Origin: Phytoseiulus persimilis
Taxonomy: Eukaryota; Arthropoda; Arachnida; Mesostigmata; Phytoseiidae
Reading direction: 5' to 3'
DNA: 64,000 bases
Assembly: GCA_037576195.1 (NCBI GenBank)
Contig: CM075101.1
Span: 434,001-498,000 of the forward strand
Shown here: one piece after another, positions 1 through 13,035 of the stretch
How the letters are laid out: every line of letters begins with the position of its first letter
Position numbering within the stretch: the first letter of the stretch is position 1
Translations under genes and position numbers: made by a program
Notes under the pieces: generated by a model
The model's database searches: none
What the model saw: only the letters and a program-made list of their open reading frames with translations
What the model was told of the DNA's origin: nothing

Positions 1-3000
1 CGTCTGGACTGATTCCAAACCAATGGACCATTACTTTCCAAAACTGGAGGGGATTCCGGGACCAATCTGACCATTACTTTTCCAAGTCTGGAGGGGTGAT
101 TCCGGGACCAATCTGACCATACTTTTCCAAAACTCTGGAGGGGTGATTCCGGAGACCAATCTGACCATTACTTTCCAAGTCTGGAGGGGTGATTCCGAGA
201 CCAATCTGACCATTACTTTTCCAAAAACGTGGAGGGGTGATTCCGGGACCAATCTGACCATACTTTTCAAACGTGGAGGGGTGATTCCGGGACCAATCTG
301 ACCATTACTTTTTCCAAACTCTGGAGGGGTGATTCCGGACCAATCTGACCATTACTTTTCAAAACTGGGGGGGTGATTCCCGGGACCAATCTGACCATAC
401 TTCCAAAACTGGAGGGGTGATTCCGGAACCAATCTGACCATTACTTTCCAAGTCTGGAGGGGTGATTCCGGGACCAATCTGACCATTACTTTCCAACTCT
501 GGAGGGGTGATTCCGGGACCAATCTGACCATTACTTTTCCAAAACGTCTGGAGGGGTGATTCCGGAACCAATCTGACCATACTTTTCCAAAACGTGGAGG
601 GGTGATTCCGGAACCAATCTGACCATTACTTTCCAACTCTGGAGGGGTGATTCCGGACCAATCTGACCATATTTTTCCAAACTCTGGAGGGGTGATTCCG
701 GGACCAATCTGACCATTACTTTCCAAACTCTGGAGGGGTGATTCCGGAACCATCTGACCATTACTTTTCCAAAACTGGAGGGGTGATTCGGGACCAATCT
801 GACCATACTTTTCCAAAACGTGGAGGGGGGTGATTCCGGAACCAATCTGACCATTACTTCCAAACGTCTGGAGGGGTGATTTCCGGACCAATCTGACCAT
901 TACTTTTCAAAACTGGAGGGGTGATTCCGGGACAATCTGACCATTCCGAGGACCAATCTGACCATTTTTCAAAACGTGGAGGGGTGATTCCGGAACCAAT
1001 CTGACCATTACTTTCCAAAACTGGAGGGGGATTCCGGGACCAATCTGACCATACTTTCCAAACCAATCTGGAGGGGTGATTCCGGGGGGATGATCCGATC
1101 TGATCTGACCATACTTTTCCAAACTGGAGGGGTGATTCCGGACCAATCTGACCATTACTTTTTCCAAAACTGGAGGGGTGATTCCGGACCAATCTGACCA
1201 TACTTTTCAACTCTGGGGGGATTCCGGATTCCGACCAATCTGACCATTACTTTTTCAAAACTGGAGGGTGATTCCGGAGACCAATCTGACCATTACTTTC
1301 CAAACTCTGGAGGGGTGATTCCGGGACCAATCTGACCATACTTTTCAAAACGTGGAGGGGGATTCCGGGACCAATCTGACCATACTTTTCAAAACTCTGA
1401 GGGGTGATTCCGGAACCAATCTGACCATTACTTTCCAAACTGGAGGGGTGATTCCGGGACCAATCTGACCATACTTTTCAACGTGGAGGGGTGATTCCGG
1501 AGACCAATCTGACCATACTTTTCAAACGTGGAGGGGTGATTCCGGACCAATCTGACCATTACTTTCCAAAACTGGAGGGGTGATTCCGGGACCAATCTGA
1601 CCATACTTTTCCAAAACTGGAGGGGTGATTCCGGACCAATCTGACCATTACTTTCAAACGTGGAGGGGTGATTCCGAACCAATCTGACCATTACTTTTTC
1701 CAAGTCTGGAGGGGTGATTCCGGGACCAATCTGACCATACTTTTCAAAACGTGGAGGGGGGTGATTCCGGGACCAATCTGACCATTACTTTTCCAACTCT
1801 GGAGGGGTGATTCCGGGACCAATCTGACCATACTTTTCCAAACTGGGAGGGGTGATTCCGGGACCATCTCTGACCATTACTTTCCAAGTCTGGAGGGGTG
1901 ATTCCGGACCAATCTGACCATTACTTTTCCAAACTCTGGAGGGGTGATTCCGGAACCAATCTGACCATACTTTTTCCAAAACTGGAGGGGTGATTCCGGG
2001 ACCAATCTGACCATTACTTTTCCATCTGGGAGGGGTGATTCCGGAACCAATCTGACCATTACTTTTTCCAACTCTGGAGGGGTGATTCCGGGACCAATCT
2101 GACCATATTACTTTCCAACGTGGAGGGGGGGTGATTCCGGAGACCAATCTGACCATACTTTTCCAAACTGGAGGGGTGATTCCGAGACCAATCTGACCAT
2201 ACTTTTCAAAACTGGAGGGGTGATTCCGGACCAATCTGACCATACTTTTTCCAAAACTCTGGAGGGGTGATTCCGGGACCAATCTGACCATACTTTTCAA
2301 AACGTGGAGGGGGGTGATTCCGGGACCACCAATCTGACCATACTTTTCAAAACGTGGAGGGGTGATTCCGGACCAATCTGACCATTACTTTTCCAACTCT
2401 GGAGGGGTGATTCCGGACCAATCTGACCATACTTTTTCCAAACTCTGGAGGGGTGATTCCGGAACCAATCTGACCATACTTTTTTCCAAAACGTGGAGGG
2501 GTGATTCCGGAAATCTGACCATCTTTCTGACCATACTTTTTCCAAGTCTGGAGGGGGGTGATTCCGGGACCAATCTGACCATTTTCCAAACTGGAGGGGT
2601 GATTCCGAGACCAATCTGACCATACTTTTCAAAACTGGAGGGGTGATTCCGGGACCAATCTGACCATTACTTTCCAACTCTGGAGGGGTGATTCCGGGAC
2701 CAATCTGACCATACTTTTCAAAACGTGGAGGGGTGATTCCGGGACCAATCTGACCATTACTTTCCAACTCTGGAGGGGGGATTCCGGGACCAATCTGACC
2801 ATACTTTTCCAAAACGAGGGGTGATTCCGGGACCACCATATCTGACCATTGACTTTCCAGTCTGGAGACCATACTTTCCAAAACTGGAGGGGTGATTCCG
2901 GGACCAATCTGACCATTACTTTCCAAGTCTGGAGGGGTGATTCCGGGACCAATCTGACCATACTTTTCCAAACTGGAGGGGTGATTCCGGAGACCAATCT

Positions 3001-6000
3001 GACCATACTTTCCAAAACTGGAGGGGTGATTCCGAGACCAATCTGACCATTACTTTCCAAAAACGTGGAGGGGTGATTCCGGGACCAATCTGACCATACT
3101 TTCCAAACGTGGAGGGGTGATTCCGGACCAATCTGACCATATTTTTTCAAAACGTGGAGGGGTGATTCCGGAACCAATCTGACCATTACTTTTCAAGTCT
3201 GGAGGGGTGATTCCGGGACCATGATTCCGGGACCAATCTGACCATACTGACCATTTTCCAAAACTGGAGGGGTGATTCCGGACCAATCTGACCATACTTT
3301 TCAAAACGTGGAGGGGTGATTCCGGGACCAATCTGACCATTACTTTCCAAGTCTGGAGGGGTGATTCCGGGACCAATCTGACCATTACTTTCCAAAACGT
3401 GGAGGGGTGATTCCGGAGACCAATCTGACCATACTTTTCCAAACGTGGAGGGGGGATTCCGGAGACCAATCTGACCATTACTTTCCAACTCTGGAGGGGT
3501 GATTCCGGGACCAATCTGACCATTACTTTTCAAAACTGGAGGGGTGATTCCGGGACCAATCTGACCATACTTTTCAAAACGTGGAGGGGTGATTCCGGAA
3601 CTCTGACCATTACTTTTCCAAGACTGGAGGGGTGATTCCGAGACCAATCTGACCATACTTTCCAAACTCTGGAGGGTGATGATTCGGGACCAATCTGACC
3701 ATACTTTTCAAAACTCTGGAGGGGTGATTCCCGGACCATCTGACCATACTTTTCAAAACGTGGAGGGGTGATTCCGGACCACCAATCTGACCATACTTTC
3801 CAAGTCTGGAGGGGTGATTCCGGACCAATCTGACCATACTTTTCCAAGTCTGGAGGGGTGATTCCGGAGACCAATCTGACCATTACTTTCCAAAACTCTG
3901 GAGGGGTGATTCCGGACCAATCTGACCATTACTTTCCAACTCTGGAGGGGTGATTCCGGGACCAATCTGACCATACTTTTCCAAACGTGGAGGGGTGATT
4001 CCGGACCAATCTGACCATACTTTTCAAAACGTGGAGGGGTGATTCCGGGACCAATCTGACCATTACTTTCCAAACTGGAGGGGTGATGATTGGGACCAAT
4101 CTGACCATACTTTTCAAACGTGGAGGGGTGATTCCGGGACCAATCTGACCATACTTTTCCAAACGTGGAGGGGTGATTCCGGACCAATCTGACCATTACT
4201 TTTTCAAACTCTGGAGGGGTGATTCCGGGACCAATCTGACCATACTTTTCCAAAACGTGGAGGGGTGATTCCGGACCAATCTGACCATTACTTTTCCAAA
4301 ACTGGAGGGGTGATTCCGGACCAATCTGACCATACTTTTCCAAAAACTGGAGGGGTGATTCCGGGACCAATCTGACCATACTTTTCAAAACTGGAGGGGT
4401 GATTCCGAGACCAATCTGACCATTACTTTTTCAACTCTGGAGGGGTGATTCCGGGACCAATCTGACCATACTTTTCCAAACTGGAGGGGTGATTCCGGAC
4501 CAATCTGACCATACTTTTTCCAAACTCTGGAGGGGTGATTCCGGGACCAATCTGACCATACTTTTCAAAAACCATACTGGAGGGGTGGGGTGATTCCGAG
4601 ACCAATCTGACCATACTTTTCCAAACTGGAGGGGTGATTCCGGGACCAATCTGACCATTACTTTCCAAAACTCTGGAGGGGTGATTCCGGACCAATCTGA
4701 CCATTACTTTCCAAACTGGAGGGGTGATTCCGGGACCAATCTGATTCTTTTCGGACCAGGGGTGATTCCGGACCAATCTGACCATACTTTCAAAACTGGA
4801 GGGGTGATTCCGGACCATCTGACCATTACTTTTTCAAAACTCTGGAGGGGTGATTCCGGACCAATCTGACCATACTTTTCCAAACGTCTGGAGGGGTGAT
4901 TCCGGACCAATCTGACCATACCATACTTTTCCAACTCTGGAGGGGTGATTCCGGAGACCAATCTGACCATTACTTTCCAACTCTGGAGGGGTGATTCCGG
5001 GACCAATCTGACCATACTTTTCAAACGTGGAGGGGTGATTCCGGACCAATCTGACCATACTTTTCCAAGTCTGGAGGGGTGATTCCGGACCCAATCTGAC
5101 CATTACTTTCCAACTCTGGAGGGGTGATTCCGGGACCAATCTGACCATACTTTTCAAAACGTGGAGGGGTGATTCCGGACCAATCTGACCATTACTTTCC
5201 AAGTCTGGAGGGGTGATTCCGGGACCAATCTGACCATACTTTTCAAAACGTCTGGAGGGGGGTGATTCCGGGAGACCAATCTGACATTACTTTTTCCAAC
5301 TCTGGAGGGGTGATTCCGGGACCAATCTGACCATACTTTTCCAAAACTCTGGAGGGGTGATTCCGGAGACCAATCTGACCATACTTTTCAAAACGTGGAG
5401 GGGTGATTCCGGACCAATCTGATCTGACATTTTCAAACTGGAGGGTGATTCCGGGACCAATCTGACCATACTTTTTCCCAAAACGTGGAGGGGGTGATTC
5501 CGGACCAATCTGACCATACTTTTCAAACTGGAGGGGTGATTCCGGACCAATCTGACCATTACTTTTCAAACTCTGGAGGGGTGATTCCGGGACCAATCTG
5601 ACCATACTTTCCAAACGTGGAGGGGTGATTCCGACCAATCTGACCATTACTTTTCCAAGTCTGGAGGGGTGATTCCGGGACCAATCTGACCATACTTTTC
5701 AAAACGTGGAGGGGTTCCGGAGACAATCTGACCATACTTTTCCAACGTGGAGGGGTGATTCCGAGACCAATCTGACCATACTTTCCAAAACTGGAGGGGT
5801 GATTCCGGGACCAATCTGACCATTACTTTTCCAAAACTCTGGAGGGGTGATTCCGGGACCAATCTGACCATTACTTTTCCAAACTGGAGGGGATTCCGGG
5901 AGACCATCTGACCATTACTTTTCAAAACTCTGGAGGGGTGATTCCGGACCAATCTGACCATACTTTTCCAAACGTCTGGAGGGGTGATTCCGGGACCAAT

Positions 6001-7195
6001 CTGACCATTACTTTCCAAAACGTCTGGAGGGGATTCCGGGACCAATCTGACCATTACTTTTCAAAACTGGAGGGGTGATTCCGAGACCAATCTGACCATT
6101 ACTTTCCAAAACTCTGGAGGGGTGATTCCGAGACCAATCTGACCATACTTTTCAAAACTGGAGGGGTGATTCCGGAGACCAATCTGACCATTACTTTTCC
6201 AAGTCTGGAGGGGTGATTCCGGAACCATCTGACCATACTTTTCCAAAACTGGAGGGGTGATTCCGGACCATCTGACCATTACTTTCCAACTCTGGAGGGG
6301 TGATTCCGGGACCAATCTGACCATACTTTTCAAAACTGGAGGGGTGATTCCGGAGACCAATCTGACCACTTTTTTCAAAACTGGAGGGGTGATTCCGGAA
6401 CCAATCTGACCATCTGACTTTTCCAAACTGGAGGGGATTTCCGGGACCAATCTGACCATACTTTTCAAAACGTGGAGGGGTGATTCCGGAGACCAATCTG
6501 ACCATACTTTTCCAAACGTGGAGGGGTGATTCCGGGAGACCAATCTGACCATTACTTTTCCAAAACTGGAGGGGTGATTCCGGACCACCAATCTGACCAC
6601 TTTTTCCAAAACTGGAGGGGGTGATTCCGAGACCAATCTGACCATACTTTTCAAAACTGGGAGGGGTGATTCCGGACCATCTGACCATTACTTTTCCAAA
6701 ACTGGAGGGGTGATTCCGGGACCAATCTGACCATACTTTTCCAAACTGGAGGGGTGATTCCGGAGACCAATCTGACCATACTTTTCCAAAAAACTGGAGG
6801 GGTGATTCCGGAGACCAATCTGACCATTACTTTCCAACTCTGGAGGGGTGATTCCGGACCAATCTGACCATTACTTTTCCAAACTCTGGAGGGGTGATTC
6901 CGGAGACCAATCTGACCATACTTTTCCAAAACTGGAGGGGTGATTCCGGAACCAATCTGACCATCTTTTCCAAACTCTGGATCCGAGACCATCTGACCAT
7001 TTTCCAAAACTCTGGAGGGGTGATTCCGGGACCAATCTGACCATTACTTTTCCAACGTGGAGGGGTGATTCCGGACCAATCTGACCATTTTCCAAACTGA
7101 TTCCGAACCAATCTGACCATACTTTTTCCAAACTGGAGGGGTGATCCGGGACCAATCTGACCATACTTTTTCAAAACTGGAGGGGTGATTCGGAG
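1..7195. repeat. 45-bp satellite array, irregular part
   Basis: This is a head-to-tail tandem array whose monomer contains GATTCCGGGACCAATCTGAC followed by a variable linker (ACTTTTCAAAACGTGGAGGG, or TTACTTTCCAACTCTGG and TTACTTTCCAAGTCTGG variants). The array continues beyond the left edge of the window. Monomer lengths here vary by several bases. Most changes are one- or two-base gains or losses at homopolymers and short repeats, such as GAGGGGGGTG, CCGAGACC, or loss of CT/CG from the linker. Because 45 is a multiple of three, the array is open for long stretches in several frames on both strands. I regard none of these as genes. The length noise contrasts sharply with the clean array to the right and may be a consensus or assembly artefact. 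Confidence 0.95.
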
Positions 7196-10100
7196 GAGCC
7201 GATCTGATCATTACTTTCCAACTCTAGAGGGGTGATTCCGGGACCAATCTGACCATACTTTTCAAAACGTGGAGGGGTGATTCCGGAGCCGATCTGACTA
7301 TACTTTTCAAAACGTGGAGGGGTGATTCCGAGACCAATCTGCCCATGCATTCACATGTCTGCAGGCGTGATTCCGGGACCAATCTGACCATACTTTTCAA
7401 AACGTGGCGGGGTGATTCCGGGAACAATCTGACCATACTTTTCGAAACGTGGAGGATTGATTCCGGAACCGATCTGATCATTACTTTCCAACTCTGGAGG
7501 GGTGATTCCGGGACCAATCTGACCATACTTTTCAAAACGTGGAGGGGTGATTCCGGACCAATCTGACCATTACTTCCCAAGTCTGGAGGAGTGATTCCGG
7601 GACCAATCTGACCATACTTTTCAAAACGTGGAGGGGTGATTGCGGAGCCGATCTGACCATACTTTTCAAAACGTGGAGGACTGATTCCGGAACCGATCTG
7701 ACCATTACTTTCCAAGTCTTGAGGGGTGATTCCGCGACCAATCTGACCATTACTTTCCAAGTCTGGAGGAGTGATTCCGGGACCAATCCGACCATACTTT
7801 TCAAAACGTGGAGGGGTGATTGCGGAGCCGATCTGATCATTACTTTCCAACTCTAGAGGGGTGATTCCGGGACCAATCTGACCATACTTTTCAAAACGTG
7901 GAAGGGTGATTCCGGAGCCGATCTGACCATACTTTTCGAAACGTGGAGGGGTGATTCCGAGACCAATCTGACCATGCATTCACAAGTCTGCAGGCGTGAT
8001 TCCGGGACCAATCTGACCATACTTTTCAAAACGTGGAGGGGTGATTCCGGGACCAATCTGACCATACTTTTCGAAACGTGGAGGATTGATTCCGGAACCG
8101 ATCTGATCATTACTTTCCAACTCTGGAGGGGTGATTCCGGGACCAATCTGACCATACTTTTCAAAACGTGGAGGGGTGATTCCGGACCAATCTGACCATT
8201 ACTTTCCAAGTCTGGAGGAGTGATTCCGGGACCAATCTGACCATACTTTTCAAAACGTGGAGGGGTGATTGCGGAGCCGATCCGATCATTACTTTCCAAC
8301 TCTGGAGGGGTGATTCCGGGACCAATCTGACCATACTTTTCAAAACGTGGAGGGGTGATTCCGGACCAATCTGACCATTACTTTCCAAGTCTGGAGGAGT
8401 GATTCCGGGACCAATCTGACCATACTTTTCAAAACGTGGAGGGGTGATTCCGGAACCGATCTGATCATTACTTTCCAACTCTAGAGGGGTGATTCCGGGA
8501 CCAATCTGACCATACTTTTCAAAACGTGGAGGGGTGATTCCGGAGCCGATCTGACCATACTTTTCAAAACGTGGAGGGGTGATCCCGAGACCAATCTGCC
8601 CATGCATTCACATGTCTGCAGGCGTGATTCCGGGACCAATCTGACCATACTTTTCAAAACGTGGAGGGGTGATTCCGGGACCAATCTGACCATACTTTTC
8701 GAAACGTGGAGGGGTGATTCCGGAGCCGATCTGACCATACTTTTCAAAACGTGGAGGATTGATTCCGGAACCGATCTGATCATTACTTTCCAACTCTGGA
8801 GGGGTGATTCCGGGACCAATCTGACCATACTTTTCGAAACGTGGATGGGTGATTCCGGAGCCAATCTGACCATACTTTTCAAAACGTGGAGGGGTGATTC
8901 CGAGACCAATCTGACCATGCATTCTCAAGTCTGCAGGCGTGATTCCGGGACCAATCTGACCATACTTTTCCAAACGTGGAGGAGTGATTCCGGGACCAAT
9001 CTGACCATACTTTTCGAAACGTGGAGGGGTGATTTCGGAGCCGATCTGACCATACTTTTCAAAACGTGGAGGGGTGATTCCGGGACCAATCTGATCATTA
9101 CTTTCCAACTCTGGAGGGATGATTGCGGGACCAATCTGACCATACTTTTCGAAACGTGGAGGGGTGATTCCGGAGCCGATCTGACCATACTTTTCAAAAC
9201 GTGGAGGGGTGATTCCGAGACCAATCTGACCATGCATTCACAAGTCTGCAGGCGTGATTCCGGGACCAATCTGACCATTACTTTCCAACTCTGGAGGGGT
9301 GATTCCGGGACCAATCCGACCATACTTTTCGAAACGTGGAGGGGTGATTCCGGAGCCGATATGATCATACTTTTCAAAACGTGGAGGACTGATTCCGGAA
9401 CCGATCTGACCATACTTTTCAAAACGTGGAGGGGTGATTCCGGGACCAATCTGACCATTACTTTCCAACTCTGGAGGGGTGATTCCGGGACCAATCTGAC
9501 CAAACTTTTCGAAACGTGGAGGGGTGATTGCGGAGCCGATCTGACCATACTTTTCAAAACGTGGAGGACTGATTCCGGAACCGATCTGACCATACTTTTC
9601 AAAACGTGGAGGGGTGATTCCGGGACCAATCTGATCATTACTTTCCAACTCTGGAGGGATGATTGCGGGACCAATCTGACCATACTTTTCGAAACGTGGA
9701 GGGGTGATTCCGGAGCCGATCTGACCATACTTTTCAAAACGTGGAGGGGTGATTCCGAGACCAATCTGACCATGCATTCACAAGTCTGCAGGCGTGATTC
9801 CGGGACCAATCTGACCATTACTTTCCAACTCTGGAGGGGTGATTCCGGGACCAATCCGACCATACTTTTCGAAACGTGGAGGGGTGATTCCGGAGCCGAT
9901 ATGATCATACTTTTCGAAACGTGGAGGACTGATTCCGGAACCGATCTGACCATACTTTTCAAAACGTGGAGGGGTGATTCCGGGACCAATCTGACCATTA
10001 CTTTCCAACTCTGGAGGGGTGATTCCGGGACCAATCTGACCAAACTTTTCGAAACGTGGAGGGGTGATTGCGGAGCCGATCTGACCATACTTTTCAAAAC

Positions 10101-12946
10101 GTGGAGGACTGATTCCGGAACCGATCTGACCATTACTTTCCAAGTCTTGAGGGGTGATTCCGCGACCAATCTCACCATTACTTTCCAAGTCTGGAGGAGT
10201 GATTCCGGGACCAATCCGACCATACTTTTCAAAACGTGGAGGGGTGATTGCGGAGCCGATCTGATCATTACTTCCCAACTCTAGAGGGGTGATTCCGGGA
10301 CCAATCTGACCATACTTTTCAAAACGTGGAAGGGTGATTCCGGAGCCGATCTGACCATACTTTTCGAAACGTGGAGGGGTGATTCCGAGACCAATCTGAC
10401 CATGCATTCACAAGTCTGCAGGCGTGATTCCGGGACCAATCTGACCATACTTTTCAAAACGTGGAGGGGTGATTCCGGGACCAATCTGACCATACTTTTC
10501 GAAACGTGGAGGATTGATTCCGGAACCGATCTGATCATTACTTTCCAACTCTGGAGGGGTGATTCCGGGACCAATCTGACCACACTTTTCAAAACGTGGA
10601 GGGGTGATTCCGGACCAATCTGACCATTACTTTCCAAGTCTGGAGGAGTGATTCCGGGACCAATCTGACCATACTTTTCAAAACGTGGAGGGGTGATTGC
10701 GGAGCCGATCCGATCATTACTTTCCAACTCTGGAGGGGTGATTCCGGGACCAATCTGACCATACTTTTCAAAACGTGGAGGGGTGATTCCGGACCAATCT
10801 GACCATTACTTTCCAAGTCTGGAGGAGTGATTCCGGGACCAATCTGACCATACTTTTCAAAACGTGGAGGGGTGATTCCGGAACCGATCTGATCATTACT
10901 TTCCAACTCTAGAGGGGTGATTCCGGGACCAATCTGACCATACTTTTCAAAACGTGGAGGGGTGATTCCGGAGCCGATCTGACCATACTTTTCAAAACGT
11001 GGAGGGGTGATTCCGAGACCAATCTGCCCATGCATTCACATGTCTGCAGGCGTGATTCCGGGACCAATCTGACCATACTTTTCAAAACGTGGAGGGGTGA
11101 TTCCGGGACCAATCTGACCATACTTTTCGAAACGTGGAGGGGTGATTCCGGAGCCGATCTGACCATACTTTTCAAAACGTGGAGGATTGATTCCGGAACC
11201 GATCTGATCATTACTTTCCAACTCTGGAGGGGTGATTCCGGGACCAATCTGACCATACTTTTCGAAACGTGGATGGGTGATTCCGGAGCCAATCTGACCA
11301 TACTTTTCAAAACGTGGAGGGGTGATTCCGAGACCAATCTGACCATGCATTCTCAAGTCTGCAGGCGTGATTCCGGAACCAATCTGACCATACTTTTCCA
11401 AACGTGGAGGAGTGATTCCGGGACCAATCTGACCATACTTTTCGAAACGTGGAGGGGTGATTTCGGAGCCGATCTGACCATACTTTTCAAAACGTGGAGG
11501 GGTGATTCCGGGACCAATCTGATCATTACTTTCCAACTCTGGAGGGATGATTGCGGGACCAATCTGACCATACTTTTCGAAACGTGGAGGGGTGATTCCG
11601 GAGCCGATCTGACCATACTTTCCAAAACGTGGAGGGGTGATTCCGAGACCAATCTGACCATGCATTCACAAGTCTGCAGGCGTGATTCCGGGACCAATCT
11701 GACCATTACTTTCCAACTCTGGAGGGGTGATTCCGGGACCAATCTGACCATACTTTTCAAAACGTGGAGGGGTGATTCCGGGACCAATCTGACCATACTT
11801 TTCGAAACGTGGAGAGGTGATTCCGGAGCCGATCTGACCATACTTTTCAAAACGTGGAGGATTGATTCCGGAACCGATCTGATCATGCATTCTCAAGTCT
11901 GCAGGCGTGATTCCGGAACCAATCTGACCATACTTTTCCAAACGTGGAGGAGTGATTCCGGGACCAATCTGACCATACTTTTCGAAACGTGGAGGGGTGA
12001 TTTCGGAGCCGATCTGACCATACTTTTCAAAACGTGGAGGGGTGATTCCGGGACCAATCTGATCATTACTTTCCAACTCTGGAGGGATGATTGCGGGACC
12101 AATCTGACCATACTTTTCGAAACGTGGAGGGGTGATTCCGGAGCCGATCTGACCATACTTTTCAAAACGTGGAGGGGTGATTCCGAGACCACTCTGACCA
12201 TGCATTCACAAGTCTGGAGGGATGATTGCGGGACCAATCTGACCATACTTTTCGAAACGTGGAGGGGTGATTCCGGAGCCGATCTGACCATACTTTTCAA
12301 AACGTGGAGGGGTGATTCCGAGACCAATCTGACCATGCATTCACAAGTCTGCAGGCGTGATTCCGGGACCAATCTGACCATTACTTTCCAACTCTGGAGG
12401 GGTGATTCCGGGACCAATCCGACCATACTTTTCGAAACGTGGAGGGGTGATTCCGGAGCCGATATGATCATACTTTTCAAAACGTGGAGGACTGATTCCG
12501 GAACCGATCTGACCATACTTTTCAAAACGTGGAGGGGTGATTCCGGGACCAATCTGACCATTACTTTCCAACTCTGGAGGGGTGATTCCGGGACCAATCT
12601 GACCAAACTTTTCGAAACGTGGAGGGGTGATTCCGAGACCAATCTGACCATTACTTCCAAGTCTGGAGGGGTGATTCCGGGACCAATCTGACCATTACTT
12701 TCCAACTCTGGAGGGGTGATTCCGGGACCAATCTGACCATTACTTCCAAGTCTGGATGGGTGATTGCGAGACCAATCTGGCCATCACTTTCCAACTCTGG
12801 AGGGGTGATTCCGGGACCAATCTGACCATTACTTCCCAACTCTGGAGGGGTGATTCCGAGAACAATCTGACCATACTTCTCCGAGTCTGGAGGGGTGATC
12901 ACGAGACCAATCTGACCATACTTTTCAAAACCATGACGCTGACCCA
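7196..12946. repeat. 45-bp satellite array, clean higher-order part
   Basis: The same 45-bp monomer family continues, but with almost constant period. Monomer subtypes differ in the linker (AAAACGTGG, GAAACGTGG, CAACTCTGG, CAAGTCTGG) and in the core (GGGACCAATCTG, GGAGCCGATCTG, GGAACCGATCTG). A marker monomer carrying ATGCAT followed by CTGCAG recurs at 7345, 7974, 8602, 8917, 9232, 9772, 10402, 11030, 11345, 11660 and 11885. At about 12200 the monomer has ATGCAT but GGAGGG in place of CTGCAGG, and the full marker returns near 12335. Spacings are 135-630 bp, essentially multiples of 45. Blocks from about 7.85 to 9.24 kb recur almost unchanged 2,428 bp to the right, and a 540-bp block repeats at 9,238 and 9,778. 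The array ends at about 12,946. Confidence 0.95.
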
Positions 12947-13035
12947 GTGAAGAGAGAGAAAAGTGCCTCGATGTCAGGGAACGCCGTCCAACCGCGCACA
13001 GCGCGGCCGACTCCAGTCGGCTAAAGGCCGGCTGG
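12880..13035. repeat. Satellite-edge junction module, copy 1
   Basis: This segment holds the last satellite monomer plus flanking unique sequence. It includes GACGCTGACCCAGTGAAG and a GC-rich block around CGCGCACAGCGCGGCCG. It is matched in inverted orientation at about 51,405-51,560. A small perfect stem, CCGACT-cc-AGTCGG, lies at about 13,008-13,021. Outside this segment the two loci are unrelated. Confidence 0.85.

Noticed and set aside
8602..10284. 560-codon plus-strand open frame and similar long frames in the array
   Set aside because: It lies wholly within a 45-bp tandem repeat that is open on both strands; this is a consequence of period divisible by three, not a gene.
1..12946. CRISPR-like array
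   Set aside because: There is no alternation of a constant repeat with unique spacers; the whole 45-bp unit repeats, the neighbouring genes are spliced animal genes and no cas genes are present.
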